From the NCBI GenBank assembly GCA_011037195.1, contig JAAEAF010007827.1, positions 1-64,000 on the forward strand: DNA of 64,000 nucleotides. Reading direction: 5' to 3'. Of this stretch, positions 11,030-23,329 are shown piece by piece (position 1 is the first letter of the stretch; the number at the start of each line of letters is the position of its first letter). A program made the position numbers and the translations under genes. A model generated the notes under the pieces. The model worked only from the letters and a program-made list of their open reading frames with translations, was not told where the DNA came from and searched no databases. Source of the DNA: Triatoma infestans. Its lineage: Eukaryota > Arthropoda > Insecta > Hemiptera > Reduviidae.

Positions 11030-12280
11030 AATTTAACCATTGATATTAAGAAAGAGAAAGAATATTATGACAAACTTATTTAATACCGGTAACGCTAAAA
11101 ATCTTAACGATGTGGTGCAGTAACGAACCAGGAGTATGTGACGAGGATATAATATCTCCGTCAAGTGATCAAGTATATAAGGACCTGGCCAAATTGAAGA
11201 ATAATAAGCCCCCAGAAGGTGTTGAAATTGTTGAAAGAAATTGACCATGAGATACAGGTGCTAAATAAAATTTGGAACCAGAAATGAGTGGCGCACCACC
11301 AGTGGTATCTGTTTAAATTCTCAAGAAAGGGAAGCCATTATTGTGCTCGAATTAGAAGGGTATTTTACTTTTTTTTTAATATAGCTTGCAAAATTCTTTC
11401 CAACATTCTGGGTTCTAGAAATTACCTTATGTTGCCAGGGAAATTGAGATGCAATTTGGGTTCACTAAGGGTAAATCGAGTGCTGACCTGATTTTCCAGC
11501 TGAGACAAATTATGAAGAAAGCTCAAGGGCAGGGGTGTCAAAAACTCAGTCCGCAAGCGGGCCCTATGCGATTTTTTGTAGCCCGCAACGCCGCCATCAC
11601 ATAAAATGAAAAATAATCGCTACTAATTTAACAGTAATCACACTTGATATGTTTAAAATGCATTTGATTTAATATTCTTGCCACTTTGAAAGAAAATTAA
11701 TAATAAATAAAAATTAGTACTTAATAATGGGGTACCTTAAATAATATGGGTATTAATGTTTTAATTAGGAAACATTATTAAACTAAAATGGAATCATTTC
11801 CATTTTATTGATTCAAATTAAATATTAGTATTAGTCGCTTAATTGCTTCAATTATATTTTATTCCTAAATCCTCAATATATGCATATTTTTTAAAATATC
11901 TTAAGATATTCTAAATAACTACATGTGATGCGGGCCGCATATATTTTACCAATCATCACCAAATGGCTCTTCAGTTTACATGAATTTGACAAGATGAACA
12001 GAAGGAATTTGTTTATTGCTATGAACGAATTAGGTTAAACCGGATACAACTTGTAAAGATAACCATGGAAAAAACTGAATGGCGTATTTGTGTACAATCT
12101 GACCTCTTGGTATCATTAAAGTAGAAACTGGTTTAAGATAAGGGATTCGCTTTCATGTTTCCTTTTTAATATTAAATTTGAAAAGTTAATTCGTGAATCT
12201 GGATATGTTAGTGCACTCATCTTCTATATAAATACCACAGGATCCATGCCTATCCCAAAAGCTGACATAATTTAAAAGAA
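11030..12280 (+). pseudogene. LINE reverse transcriptase relic (frameshifted, interrupted)
   Basis: Pieces of a non-LTR reverse transcriptase occur in order on the plus strand. First is a DLAKLKNNKPP segment (about 11185-11215). Next is ILKKGK, then an NIACKILSNILGSR segment (11380-11420). The fingers/palm piece GFTKGKSSADLIFQLRQIMKK follows at about 11457-11520. After the insertion come pieces resembling AMNELG and KITMEKTEWRICVQSDL (about 12020-12110), then a degenerate TGLR..D segment and a spoiled catalytic ADD box near 12260. Stops and frameshifts break it throughout. The clade (RTE, CR1 or jockey) cannot be decided. The reverse transcriptase would copy element RNA at a nicked target; this copy cannot. 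Confidence 0.65.
11530..11993. mobile_element. hAT-like non-autonomous element inside the LINE relic
   Basis: It starts CAGGGGTGTCAAAAACTCAG followed by a GCGGGCC segment. Near the right end GCGGGCCGCAT recurs and the sequence closes with GAATTTGACA, the decayed mirror of the left end. CAGGGGTGTCAAAC ends with GC-rich subterminal repeats are common in hAT-derived elements. It splits the reverse transcriptase relic between its QLRQIMKK and AMNELG parts. I could not identify the expected 8-bp target duplication. Confidence 0.42.
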
Positions 12281-13339
12281 ATATTTCCGAAAATAGAGAA
12301 AACAAAAAATAAGCCATAAACCAAATATTGGGCAAGTTAAGTGTTTTGAAAGTAGTCTCCTTCCCTTGGTCTAATTAATGGCTAAGGTTTTGAAAAGGTG
12401 CATGGTTTAAATTATTTGGTTACTTATAGGCCGAATAGTTATATTTTGGGATCCAGAGACATTTCAAATCAAAACTGATAGAGAACACTAGTAGTTCTCT
12501 TACGCAAAACATTAATAAAAACCTGTATTAATACATAATGGATCAGAGAACTGGTTATTTGAAAGTTTTTTTCGTAAAAATAAGCAGTCGATTTTCCTCC
12601 ACAGCTAGCTGTGTCGAAAATTTCTGGGTCAGAGAAATGTGTGTTTTTAAAGAAAGACTCATAACAATATTAATTATTCAGAACTGCAAAGAGATGGATT
12701 TGTCCACAGTTCAGGTTAAACAGGCGGACACACTTCGATTCTGAACATCTACTCTCTTATTCCAATCCCAAGTATGTCAAAGACCAATAAAAGCAACGAA
12801 TTCCTTTCCCCCCTTTACCCTTTGCCAAGAAAAGACCCACTTAACTCATGCAAAAGAAGACTTCTCTTTTAAAAGAAAATATCTCAACAAATCTGTCCCA
12901 TGCATTCAAATGTCAACTTCCTTCAAAATATAAAACTCAACATCAACTCGAAGAAAAATTGACGCTTTTAGGACTTATTTATTTAGATCAAGCATTATGG
13001 ATTGTGTTACATATTCTATCAAATCTCACCATTTATCAAGTCCTTATTATTCCAAGTATTACTTCACCTAAATTACTGGCTAAGCGCCAAAATTTGCTTT
13101 CTCATTATCTGAGAAGTAAAACGTTAAGTTAAAAGCAAATTGCTGAAGTTTAATTTCTATGGTTATTCGCGAAGATTTTTTTTTTTGTATTAATGAAAAC
13201 GATGGGGTTCAGATTTTCGAAACTGTGTTGCATGTATTGATGCTCACTAAAGTCTAAATATAATTTTGTTTCTTATACTTAGATGTGTGAATGAGTAGAA
13301 TTATGGATGTGAGAGAATTAGAGAGCATGGATTTTAGGA
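12281..13339. other. Unannotated stretch
   Basis: It may include more decayed LINE sequence just after 12280. A 94-codon open frame at 12848-13132 has no recognisable motif and is probably chance. Confidence 0.35.
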
Positions 13340-13637
13340 AAATAAACTGGAATATATGCTCAACACTGTATAATGAATAGAACACACAAACTGCAAGGAC
13401 TTTACACTAAAATAGAAGAAACAAGAGAAATATACAGAGACAGACTGGCTGAGAGATAAGAAGGTAGTAGTAGATAGGTTGCTGACTGGTTGTAAACTGT
13501 CCTTCTGTAGGGCTAGCACGGCTGTATATATGTATAGAATCTCCCACCCTAATCTGGGCCTAGTTAGCTGCGAGTAACTAAGTTGATTCTTCGTTTTTCG
13601 GATCCTATGAATCTTAAATGATTCGGATCCCATTACA
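13340..13637. mobile_element. Solo-LTR-like relic, family 2
   Basis: It shares with the copy at 35237-35994 the segments AACACTGTATAAT, ACACAAACTGC, TTACACTAAAATA and GGCTGTATAT-like and TCTCCCAC sequence, and the end GATCCNATTACA. The left boundary is uncertain because the TGTAATAGG start is not visible. A 143-codon minus-strand frame here is non-coding sequence of the repeat. Confidence 0.5.
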
Positions 13638-15107
13638 GTTGACGCTGAAAATAGTAAAGTGATTAGAGATATGGAAATGCTGTGAGATATTAAGGGTTTG
13701 ATACTTAAGTCTGGGCCTTGAGATTTATGAAATATATTAATACGACACCGTCTTATCCGTCTCAATCATGACACTTAATCAAGTGAAAGATTAAGCGCAC
13801 GCTTATAAAAGGCATTACTTCATTTTGAATAATTAGATGTTTCTATGAATGAAATTCCTTCGGTTTTGGGTGGCTTGTCTTTTTTTCACTTAAAATGATT
13901 ATCTCCAGTTTGCTGGGGTAAAATGGGGACGACGTTCTTGCCTGTGTCGATTAAGCTTTTCATTTCCAATAAGTCACCACCAGTAGGATCGAAACTTAAA
14001 TGCCATTCATTGCTAGGCCAACATATTATAAGCTTTACCAAAGCAGTAATTCAAGTTACGACTCGTATTGCGGTCAGGAATGTTACATTTGAAGAATATA
14101 TATTGTCACCTGAACAATGAAGATCAAAACAAAATAAATATTCAATTGCTTAAAATCCCCCTGGGTTTGTTATATCATTGTGAAATTTTCATAAAAACTA
14201 AAACCAACTGCAGCAAAAAGATAATAAAAAGTTTTTCTTCCTGAAAGGAATATTGAGTAAAACAGCTGCCACAAGCGATTTGTAATTCAATAATATTCCT
14301 CCTGTTTATTATTAACCATCCACCTTTTTAGTGTGCCGCAAACGTTTCTAATATAGGTTAGTAATATCAATAACCTCGTCAGATGTTTTTTAATAATATT
14401 GTCTTTGCAAATAATATGGTGGATAACAAAAATTCAAATTACTTTACTTGCCGCAATGAGAGCAATAAGTATTACTACTGTGGCAGATTTTGGATATTGG
14501 ATTATCACCAGAAATATTACACTTATTTTTAATGTACCTCGAGTACGAAATAATCTGTTTGAAGCAAATAACTTTTCCATTATGGCTTGTCAAATTCAAA
14601 TCGACAAATTTTTCAAGTTTGGGCACAATTACAAACGAGTGAATTCATCTTAAGAATACACAAAAGTCAGCGCGTTCAAAAGCACTGTATGAACGCGGGG
14701 AACCACTTGGTGTAGTAGCCCACAAGAAAATGGACTAGAAGATATTTTAGCTATGCAACGTTTTATCGCGAATTTCATTTCGTAAGTACACCTTGATCAA
14801 TATCCATTATATTAATTTTGATTATAGCAACGACATTCTTAATTCGAGGATTTTAGAAATATTATCCAGGTAATTACTTTAAGTCCAGCACATTTATTTA
14901 TTTTTATAGAAGCTTACAGGTGTAATCCCTTTACCTGGGAGTATTGTAAAGTAAAAATCACTTTTAATCTCTAGAGATTGAAAGTACATCTTTTCAGCCA
15001 CTGAATTTAGTGTAATAATCGTCACATTATTAAACATTTGTAGGAAAAATATGTTATTTTGTTTTTGTATTTTTACTAGATAGTGTTATTAATTTATGCT
15101 GACCACC
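13638..15107. other. Unannotated stretch
   Basis: Open frames at 13923-14120 and 14399-14653 show no domain that I recognise. The rest is AT-rich. Confidence 0.35.
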
Positions 15108-15186
15108 ACGGAGATCAGGAATGGATAAGATAGGAAGAAAGATCTGTTATTTTATCCGTTGTAGCGTGCATATTCATTTTATTCCT

Positions 15187-15223
15187 GACCGGTTTCGATG
15201 GATTTTCATCCATCGTCAGTCAG
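15187..15223 (-). ncRNA. Hammerhead-like core with short insertions
   Basis: On the minus strand the core carries a duplicated CTGA and a four-base insertion (ATGG on the plus strand, 15198-15201) in the 3' side of helix II. Helix II can still form by slipping, but spacing to the GAAA box is changed. Confidence 0.45.
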
Positions 15224-15387
15224 AGCAAATTCACCAAGTTCGTGTAGAGAGTTCACTTCAACGTAATTTGTTCTGTACCATTCACACTTGTTGGTGTGTG
15301 TATGGTGATATACAACCAACAAACCAACAATTCTATGAACAGCAACATTGTTCAATGAAGTGATCTCTACACGAACTGGGAATTGCT

Positions 15388-15416
15388 CTGACAATGGATG
15401 AAATCCGAAACCGGTC
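15388..15416 (+). ncRNA. Hammerhead-like core with a G-to-A change at the G8 position
   Basis: CTGACAA replaces CTGACGA, so the residue matching the catalytic G8 is A. Helix II has a shortened loop. GAAA and CCGGTC are intact. This is predicted to be inactive. Confidence 0.5.
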
Positions 15417-15500
15417 AGGAACAAATGAATATGCATGCTACGACGGATGAAATACCAGCTTTTATCCAGCATTGCAGACCCATCCACATATATATTCAAT

Positions 15501-16839
15501 AAGAAGAAAGGCATTCGTTAAAAAAAAAATATGTATATAGTCGGTCCTTTATCTGGATGCAAATTTCTTTGGGAACGGTTAATTTCCAAATTTATGGTTA
15601 CTAACAAAGTGCAGATGTGCAGAACTCCAAGTGAACTGTTGCAGTTTTTCTGTCTTAACATCTCTCCCTATTACTACTGTCGTTGCGTTCTAGTAGTTAT
15701 CTGCCACAATTTATCCGCCCTTGTAAAGTTGGTACATGCATACAATGTGGGCCAGATGGTGAAAATTGTTTCCTATAGGGAACACCGATACCGTAAGAGG
15801 GCGTGTGCGCCCATTTTATTTAACGTCTGAAAAGTAATAATTGCAACCAAACACATATGCTGTAATACTTGCTACTCGTACAAAATAAATACGTACCATT
15901 TTGCATGCATTCAACAAAAAAGAGAGAGAAACCAAAAGCACCTGGTGTTTTGCAAATATGAAATATTTTTATTTTACATAAGAGTTTTATATTTTAGAGA
16001 ACTTGAAAACGTCTTTACTGATAACAATTTATCCGTAAACATGGGGAAATGTGGATTATCTTTTTTTCTGTTCTTCTTCAATATTTCATTGTTTATATTT
16101 TTATTCTTATTTTATTATTTATTATTTTGTTAAATAATTTTCTGGTCAAATTACAGAGTCACAGGCACTGAACCAAAAATCTTCTCTGAATTTGTTTAAT
16201 TCCCACGCATTTATTTATGCAACAATAATTTACCATATCAATTAATTAATTATAAAATATATATAAAGTAATTGTTTATTAATGAGGAAAAAAATAATAT
16301 TGGTAAACAATATGTTGAAAGTTATAGTTACAATTTAATGTTATACATATATTCAGCTGGTAGTTATTGCGATATAATTTGAAAATTTATTATTTACACA
16401 CAGACAACACGATGAATTTATAAATAAAATTGAGAAATTTAAAAATGTTTGGAAACTACGAGAAATTTTGCAGGGTTATTCTCGAGATCTCGACAAAAAG
16501 ATAAAAAAAACTTCATCAAAATTTTTCTTTCCCAATCTTGGTATTTATCCAATATCGCCGCGTTCTTTGTTCTTTGAGGCCGATATCATACTATGTATGA
16601 TTTCCAAAATAATAAATTGTTTACCATTTCTCTACAGTATTATGAACTATTAAATAATAAATAAACTATATAAATTGTAATTTTGTATTTTATGTACAAC
16701 GTTGAAGATATATATTACCTTATATTTCAATATTGAAAGCTAAGCAGCACATAAAATACAAAAAATAAAGGTTTTATTTAAAAAGATAAGTTATAAAAAG
16801 AGTCGCGCTGATTACGTCCTCGTTTATATCATTTATAGT
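15501..16839. other. Unannotated AT-rich stretch
   Basis: No gene, RNA or element recognised. A 99-codon open frame at 15531-15830 shows no domain. Confidence 0.35.
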
Positions 16840-18085
16840 CACTTTCAAAACGCACCCCGGCCCCCCAACCAAACACACGCTCATAAATTTGGTAATCCGT
16901 TTAGGTAAAATAAAACACAGGCACAAAAGTTTCGGGCAAATTTTGATCAACCAGAATTATGACTTGACTGAATAGTTTTTTTCTTTCCATTAGATTCACA
17001 ATTCACAATCAGTTATTCACAATTTACTCGAAAACGGCTCCAATGATTTGGGCCTATAGGAAGGAACAGTAGCGTTCGTTAAGCGTTAAGCTATCCTCTA
17101 AAATACCACTTCAGTATAATGTATGGTTTTACCACCTGCATAATATTATTATACACAAGAAACATTGATAGAATTCTAAACTTGGGAGAAAATATTTATA
17201 CAGGTGGAATATTTCTCTGTATAGACAGAAACGTATCCACTTTTATTTGTAACATTTTCCGAAACTAATTAATAAAAATGCTGGTGTGAAACACTCACAC
17301 AACTTTCTCTTATCCCTGTTCTCAAAATTATAATTGACAAATTTTATAGTTTGTGTACCAAATTTAATGAAATTCGTCGAAAAGTGGAAAAAAAAAAAAC
17401 ACGTTCAGTAAAATAAAAGTTGTATTTCTAAGCACTCATGTGTAGTTTATATATAGTTTCAAGAAAATCGTTGGGACCTTTTTTGAGAAAATCGCAAAAA
17501 ACTGAAAAATTATTTAGTAAATTCGTCAAGTAAACGCACTTCTTCCCTCATCCGATTTTTTTCAAACTCGGAGGAATTTCAACAATATATTTACTTCTTA
17601 TTAACATTATTCAGATGAACAGAAATTGCTAATAAACTAAATACCACTTGAATATAAACCCACCCCTACCCCAAAAATGCCCTTAATGAATTTTCTCGGA
17701 GAAATGTTTCAAATAAAAGTTGTAGTTCCTAGTATGTGTAGTTGATATACCAAGTTTAAAGAAAATCGTTGGAACCATTTTTGAGAAAATTGCAAAAAAG
17801 TAAAAAAAAAAACTAACTAGTAAAGTGGTACTTCCGGTTGAGGAATTTTGAATTCAGATAACACGTACTGTCAGATGCCATGGTGATAACCTAAACGGAA
17901 TATCAAGTTTCAACTTTGGTTTTTCATTTTTGAGCTATGCTGTTCACAACACACAGACAATTTGCTAAAAACCACTTTTTTTCACTCAGGGGACCTCAAA
18001 AACGGATATTTTTCCGGTGAAAATTCGATATACAAATCTGACACGATTATAATACTTCCTCTTACCAGGAGTAAGTAAAAGAAAA
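16840..18085 (+). mobile_element. HINE-like element (family C, copy 2) preceded by an older related piece
   Basis: From about 17278 the CTGGTGTGAAACACTCACAC hairpin end and TTTCTCTTA lead into two or three family C units (ACTTCCGGT-like, AAAATCGTTGG, CATTTTTGAGAAAAT), then GTCAGATGCCATGG, a short decayed CA tract near 17945 and the far end ACGATTATAATACTTCCTC (18040-18060). The part at 16840-17277 resembles a diverged relative also seen at 42.3-43.0 kb. Confidence 0.6.
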
Positions 18086-19362
18086 TAATAAAATTATTTT
18101 AAAAAGGTTTTGCGAATCTGTCTAGCTAGGTATAAATTTAAAACGCACAAGCTCTGTTGATTCCAAAGAGGGCGGCTCAAGAAGGCAGGGGAAACTCCTA
18201 TCAACTTTTTTCATGGCCAGCCTAACTAAACGTTTGCAAACGTTGCAATTGTAAAGAAAATTTGTTAATTAAAATTGTATTAATTGCAGTTAAGACAAAG
18301 TCGTGTGAGTGTTTCACACTAGATTTTTTTAGTTTTATGTGACAAGAGAAACTCCTAGCGTCTTCTATACGTAAATACAAATTGGTTTAACTCTTAGGAC
18401 AATATGTTTTACTGGTCCCTATTTCATAAATCCCGTTAATAGAGAACAATGAAAATACACTTCTGAAGCTCTGATAGCCTCTAATTTCCTCACATTCTTT
18501 CCACAAGTTTAGTTTACGATATGTTTGCATGCAACTGTTATATCTGCTTAACGGTGTTAATTATGAATACTTTATGTTGTGAAATGTGAATGGACTAACT
18601 TTAAAAATATCAATATTGTAACAATAATTTTATTAGCAAATGACAATAGTTTGAAATAGATAAATAATAGATTAAAAATTCAATAATTTCATTAGAATTC
18701 ATTAGATCTTTTTATTGACAAATATAAAACTGTGATATTAAAATTCTGTTACCAAATTAATATAATAACAGAAAATAAAGCAAAAAGGATATTAGGGATC
18801 GTGCGCAGTAACTGCCCTAACTGATCCCCAATTAGTCAGAAGGGCTCTTTCCATTTATAAAAGCTAAGCTTTACAATTAATCCCCACTTAATTATTTCCG
18901 CTAATATTAGTATAATCAATTATATTAATGCAATTAAATGACTGGACAATTAATTTTAGTAAAGTAAATCTTTTCTCGACTGTTTTGTATGTAGTCTGAT
19001 GGGGAGCTTTAAATAAACTTTGAACATAATAAAATTGTGGAATATGAAAAATAATAATTTGTTTCTGGGATAAGTGTGAGGATTGTAAATTTATGGTGCG
19101 TGGACGAATTTTTAGGATCAGCAGGTTGCCATAGTTTTCCGCGCGGGAGAAAAGCGAGATTCAAGCATTATTAAGAAAACCGTAATGTTAAAAATTCTTC
19201 AATCTTTGTAATCTGTATGAGTCCAAAATCATGGAGACAGAACCTAAAACTTATGCTACGCGTGTTACATTAAATCCATTGAAAAAAAAAAAGCATTAAA
19301 TTCTTAATAGCTTATGCATGATGTTAGACAAGACTGAAGTATGATGAATAGATATGAAAAAA
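18086..19362. other. Mostly unannotated; small family C fragment at 18296-18334
   Basis: The fragment GTCGTGTGAGTGTTTCACAC with a following TAGATTTTTT is the family C hairpin end on its own. The remainder is AT-rich without recognised features. Confidence 0.45.
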
Positions 19363-20205
19363 ATCTGGTGTGAAACACTCACACAACTTTCTCTTACTCC
19401 AGTTCTCAAAATTATAATTGACAAATTTTATAGTTTGTGTACCAAATTTAATGAAATTTGTGAAAAACTGAAAAAACTGTCTAGTAAAAGCGCACTTCCG
19501 GTTTACTAATTTTCCTGAATCTCGGAATATTAGCCATCTATTTATTTCTAATTAATTTTGTTTGGGTGATTGAATTTGTATAATCAACTATCACTTTAGA
19601 AGAAGCTGTAACCCCCCTCCCCCAAATATGCACTTAAATGAATTTTTCCAGAGAAATGTTTTAAATAAAACTTGTAGCTCTTTGTATGTGTAGTTAATAT
19701 ATGTAGTTTCAAAAAAATCGTCGAAGCCATTTTTGAGAAAATCGTGAAAAAGTGAATAAATCATTTAGTAAAGTGTTAATACAAACGCCTTCTGGTTACC
19801 CGATTTTTTTCAAAACTCGAATTTCACAACATATTTAATTCTAATTAACATTATTTAGAAGATAGAATTGTTTAATAAACTGAAATAGCAGTTAAGATGA
19901 AACCTAACCCAGAAATGCCCTTAAATGAATTTTCCCGGAGAAATGTTTCAAATAAAGTTGTAGCTCTTTGTATTGTAGTTGATATAACAAGTTTAAAGAA
20001 AATCGTCGGAGCCATTTTTGAGAAAATTGCAAAAACGTAAAAAAAACCAACTAGTAAAGTGGTACTTCCGGTTGAGGAATTTTGACAGATAACGCACCGT
20101 CAGATCCCATGGTGATACCTAAACGGAATATCAAGTTTCAACTTTCTACGGTTTCTCGTTTTTAGCTATGCTCTTCACATACATACACACACACACCACA
20201 CACAC

Positions 20206-20236
<31 letters not shown>

Positions 20237-20361
20237 CACACAACCATTGCTAAAAACCACTTTTTTACTCAGGGGACCTCAAAACGATATTTCCGGTAAA
20301 ACTCGATATCGAAAATTTGACACGATTCCAATACTTCCTCTTACTAGGAGTAAGAGAAAGT
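19363..20361 (+). mobile_element. HINE-like element (family C, copy 3, most complete)
   Basis: Left end: CTGGTGTGAAACACTCACAC hairpin, then ACTTTCTCTTACTC. Three units follow, with their TTCCGGT or TTCTGGT segments at about 19495, 19790 and 20067, so the period is about 275-300 bp. Then come CAGATCCCATGGTGATACC, a CA tract (20185-20240), CCTCAAAACGATATTTCCGG, TCGATATCGA, ACACGATTCCAATACTTCC and the closing CTCTTACTAGGAGTAAGAG palindrome. GAGTAAGAGAAAGT at the right mirrors ACTTTCTCTTACTC at the left, a 14-bp inverted repeat. No protein is encoded. Confidence 0.7.
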
Positions 20362-22736
20362 AAAAACTGTTATTTAGAAAAATCAACCCTGCATTGGTTT
20401 TGGCATTGCCATTGGTTTTGGCATTGCGGTAGGCTCTATATACGGTGAAAATTGTCCACATTCCTGTAGACTCTTTTCTTAATTTTTGTGAAGCTGTTAG
20501 TTCAATGACTTCTCAAAATAATCAAAATCGCAGGTAGTTCATAGATGATATTCCAATTAACTTAATTAACTTGCTATCAAACTACCACCAGAGACAGACC
20601 TACTGGCCAGACAAGAAGGTTACTGACAAAATCAGTGAACTGGGATAGGCTTCTATTGAAGATTTTTTCGCGATCTTCTCCTTCAACGAATTTGTGTAAA
20701 ACATCGCTTACTAATACCTGGATGTATCACGCGAATTGCATATTTTTCAAAGAAAATAAGGTTTTTTTTTGTAGAGTTTTGAGTGAGTGGTGATCTCACA
20801 CTTCAAAGTGAAGTTATTTCAATTTACCGTAGGATTCTTAGTAACTATGATGTAATTTTTAGGGAAAAAGGTTTAATAATACTCAAACTTGAAAAAAACT
20901 CGACTGAGAGGAGGAAGTGCGAGTATAGAGATTCGCTCTTTACTCGTAAAATGTTCTAACATTTTCCTTCAACTTGATTTACTCGATTACCAATACTAAT
21001 CACTTTTATTCGAAACATTTTTCCGGAATTCCGTTTTTTTTCTTTTTAAAACCTATTGTTTTTCTTGCTTGGATTTCCTATTTCCCTACTATCAATATAA
21101 TAATAATTAAACATAACATTATCACATTAAAAAAGGAGAATAAAATGTGTGAAAATCAACCTATCAAAAATTATGCGAATCAATTCAATAAAAATTACGA
21201 ACAAATTTAAAACAAACTGAGCTTGATTAACATAAATTAGCTTCTAGATGAAGCAGTTTATTTGAGGGGGGCATGCACAATGTTTACTTATGCAGAAGTT
21301 TATAAATCAAGTTAATTAAATGTAAAGAAAGTTTGGGGAAAAAAAACCAGAACAGTGGTTGATGTGATGAAGGAAAGAGACTCTGAAAAGAAACGCTGAA
21401 AGTATTATAACATGCATAATAACTTGAGTCTTTATTTATCAAGAGAAATTTCATCTAGATGGGGATTTTTTTTAATCCAAAACTTTTCTTTGCGCCCATT
21501 AGACTTAGTAGGGGGTCGTTGAATAATTTACGGCTTATCAGTGGAGAAGAGAAGAAATGAGTTTGGTATTGGCAATAGCGATACAAAGAGGGAGAGATTA
21601 TGTGCTGATATAAAGAGAAGAGGTAAGATAATTCGATATAGAGAAAGGAAAAATCGCTATTTTTGGGGGGTTAAGAGGTAACCAGTGCGGTGCACCCCCC
21701 CCCCACTTCAATAGCGACTAGCTTGTGTTAGTAGAAAGTAGTAACATGTGCACAGAAGAGTGAAGAGGCTCATTTATTGGTTGAAAGTAGATTCTGAGAG
21801 GATTATCGGTGATAATCTGGAAGTGTGTGTGTGTGTGTGTCCGTGTGCAGTTGTGAAAGCAAAGCAATGAGAACTCTGCCGGCCACATCACCACACAAGT
21901 AGGTTTTTCACCCAACACGCATACATACCTGCTGGTGTACACTATCTCTATAAGGCCAGCCAGACCTAGTCACACCGACTCTAAAGGGATATAACCTGCC
22001 GTTAAAGTTGACAGTTGGTAGCCATCTGCTACCCAATACTTGATACATAATCTCCTATACTCTACTAGTACACATATGTACCTTTTAATATTAGAACGTA
22101 TATGTCCCTCTCTTCTAATCTTTACCTGTAACTCGGCCGGCCCGATAATATATATATATATATATTTGTGATTTAATATTTTTCAATGATAATCATTAAC
22201 AGTAATATTGTAAAAGTTAGTTAAATTATAATATCAAGTGCCCAACTTAAATTAGATCAGAAAATAAATTTCAAAGAATAAGTTACTTAAGAAGTTTACA
22301 AAAAAATTTTAAAAAGGGCTTTAGAATAAAATATGGACAATAAAACAAGTCTGTCTTAGAAATTCATATTTTACTTGGCTAAACAATTCTTCTAGTTATG
22401 TAAACCATGCTCGTTTTGTAACCAACTTCTCTAGCTCTTAAAAGTTTTTATTATTATTAAATTGGCCACTTATAAAAAATAAATGAATTGTTTTATATGT
22501 AGTTACGAATGAAAAATGCAGAAAATGAACATTTAATAGAAATGAATGATATAATTTATAAAAAATAAAATAGTGAGGTTCTTACTGGAAAAAAAGGAAA
22601 CACTCATCAACTTTTACTTAAACATGGAGTTTATACACAACGCAGAGGGGGGAAGGGTGATATAATCTATATATATATATATTATATATAATATATATGT
22701 GTGTGTTAAAAACAGTTAAGTTTCCAGGTCAGTGAT
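20362..22736. other. Unannotated stretch with microsatellites
   Basis: Contains GT repeats at 21824-21841, a C run near 21696 and TA runs near 22150 and 22670-22700. Nothing coding is supported. Confidence 0.4.
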
Positions 22737-22860
22737 TTGGTAGAAATCGATGTTTCGCCCATATTGCATTGGACTTCTCCAGGATTGTATCAACTTGAAT
22801 ATGCTAATGATTCCGTTAGCAATATTAGCGAAACGTCGGTTTCTAGTAAACCAGGTTTCA
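22737..22860. mobile_element. Penelope-like terminal relic with two inverted hammerhead-like motifs (third type)
   Basis: A minus-strand motif at 22749-22782 reads CTGGAGA, a hairpin GTCCA/TGGGC, GAAA, then CATC. A plus-strand motif at 22804-22837 reads CTAATGA, TTCCGTTAGC, then GAAACGTC. The intended palindrome is ACGT in place of ACCGGT. Both first boxes are mutated. The arrangement (two outward-facing motifs about 20 bp apart) repeats the layout of families A and B. No coding sequence. Confidence 0.35.
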
Positions 22861-23077
22861 ACCTAGCAACTCAAGTGTCTTTTTCCACGGGAATGGCCGC
22901 GGAAGCATACATTTTTGGTTCTCAAAAATGCAGCCAATACTTGAAATTGAAGGTTCTCTGAGCACTCCCAATTCTAGAATCAATGTTTCTAGAAATTAAA
23001 GAAAAACAATTGGGTCGTTTCATAGAAAATATTAGAAAACTCTGTAAAGGTGCATTTCCAAATCAACCGATTTACTT

Positions 23078-23236
23078 TATATCATCAGAGACATTTTCCG
23101 AGATATCCTGCTTCATTTTGTGGCGTTTGCGCATCTTCAGGATGCATTTGTCAGACAGTGTGATAACACAGCCTTACTTGCACAGAGCAAATTCAGTTTA
23201 CACTTTCATACCCATAACTCACACTCATACTCTCAT
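23078..23236 (-). mobile_element. Penelope-like terminal fragment, family A (core deleted)
   Basis: AGACATTTTCCGAGATATCC, TGCTTCATTTTGTGG, then GCGTTTGCGCATCTTCAGGATGC and ACAGTGTGATAACACAG, CACAGAGCAAATTCAGTTTACAC match the 61.8-kb copy. The section carrying the GAAA box and CCGGTC is missing, so the ribozyme-like core is destroyed. Confidence 0.6.
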
Positions 23237-23329
23237 CATAGCTTGGAATAGTAGCAAGCAATGATTATAATGTCACTTACTATTACATAATATTTGACGT
23301 GGTAAAACGATAACAATGTACTGAGTTAG

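Larger units (their letters stand above)
15108..15500. mobile_element. Short foldback element with hammerhead-like motifs (family B, copy 3)
   Basis: It has the same arms as copies 1 and 2 but almost no centre. The left arm runs from TTATTTTATCCG through a minus-strand core to TTCACACTTGTTGG; the right arm runs from CCAACAA through a plus-strand core to ACGGATGAAATACCAGC, followed by TCCAGCATTGCAGACCCA, which mirrors the GGGTCCGCAATGCCTGGA of copy 1. Both cores carry defects. Confidence 0.68.

Noticed and set aside
13334..13765. 143-codon minus-strand open frame
   Set aside because: Most of it lies in a solo-LTR-like repeat whose other copies are non-coding, and it has no domain.
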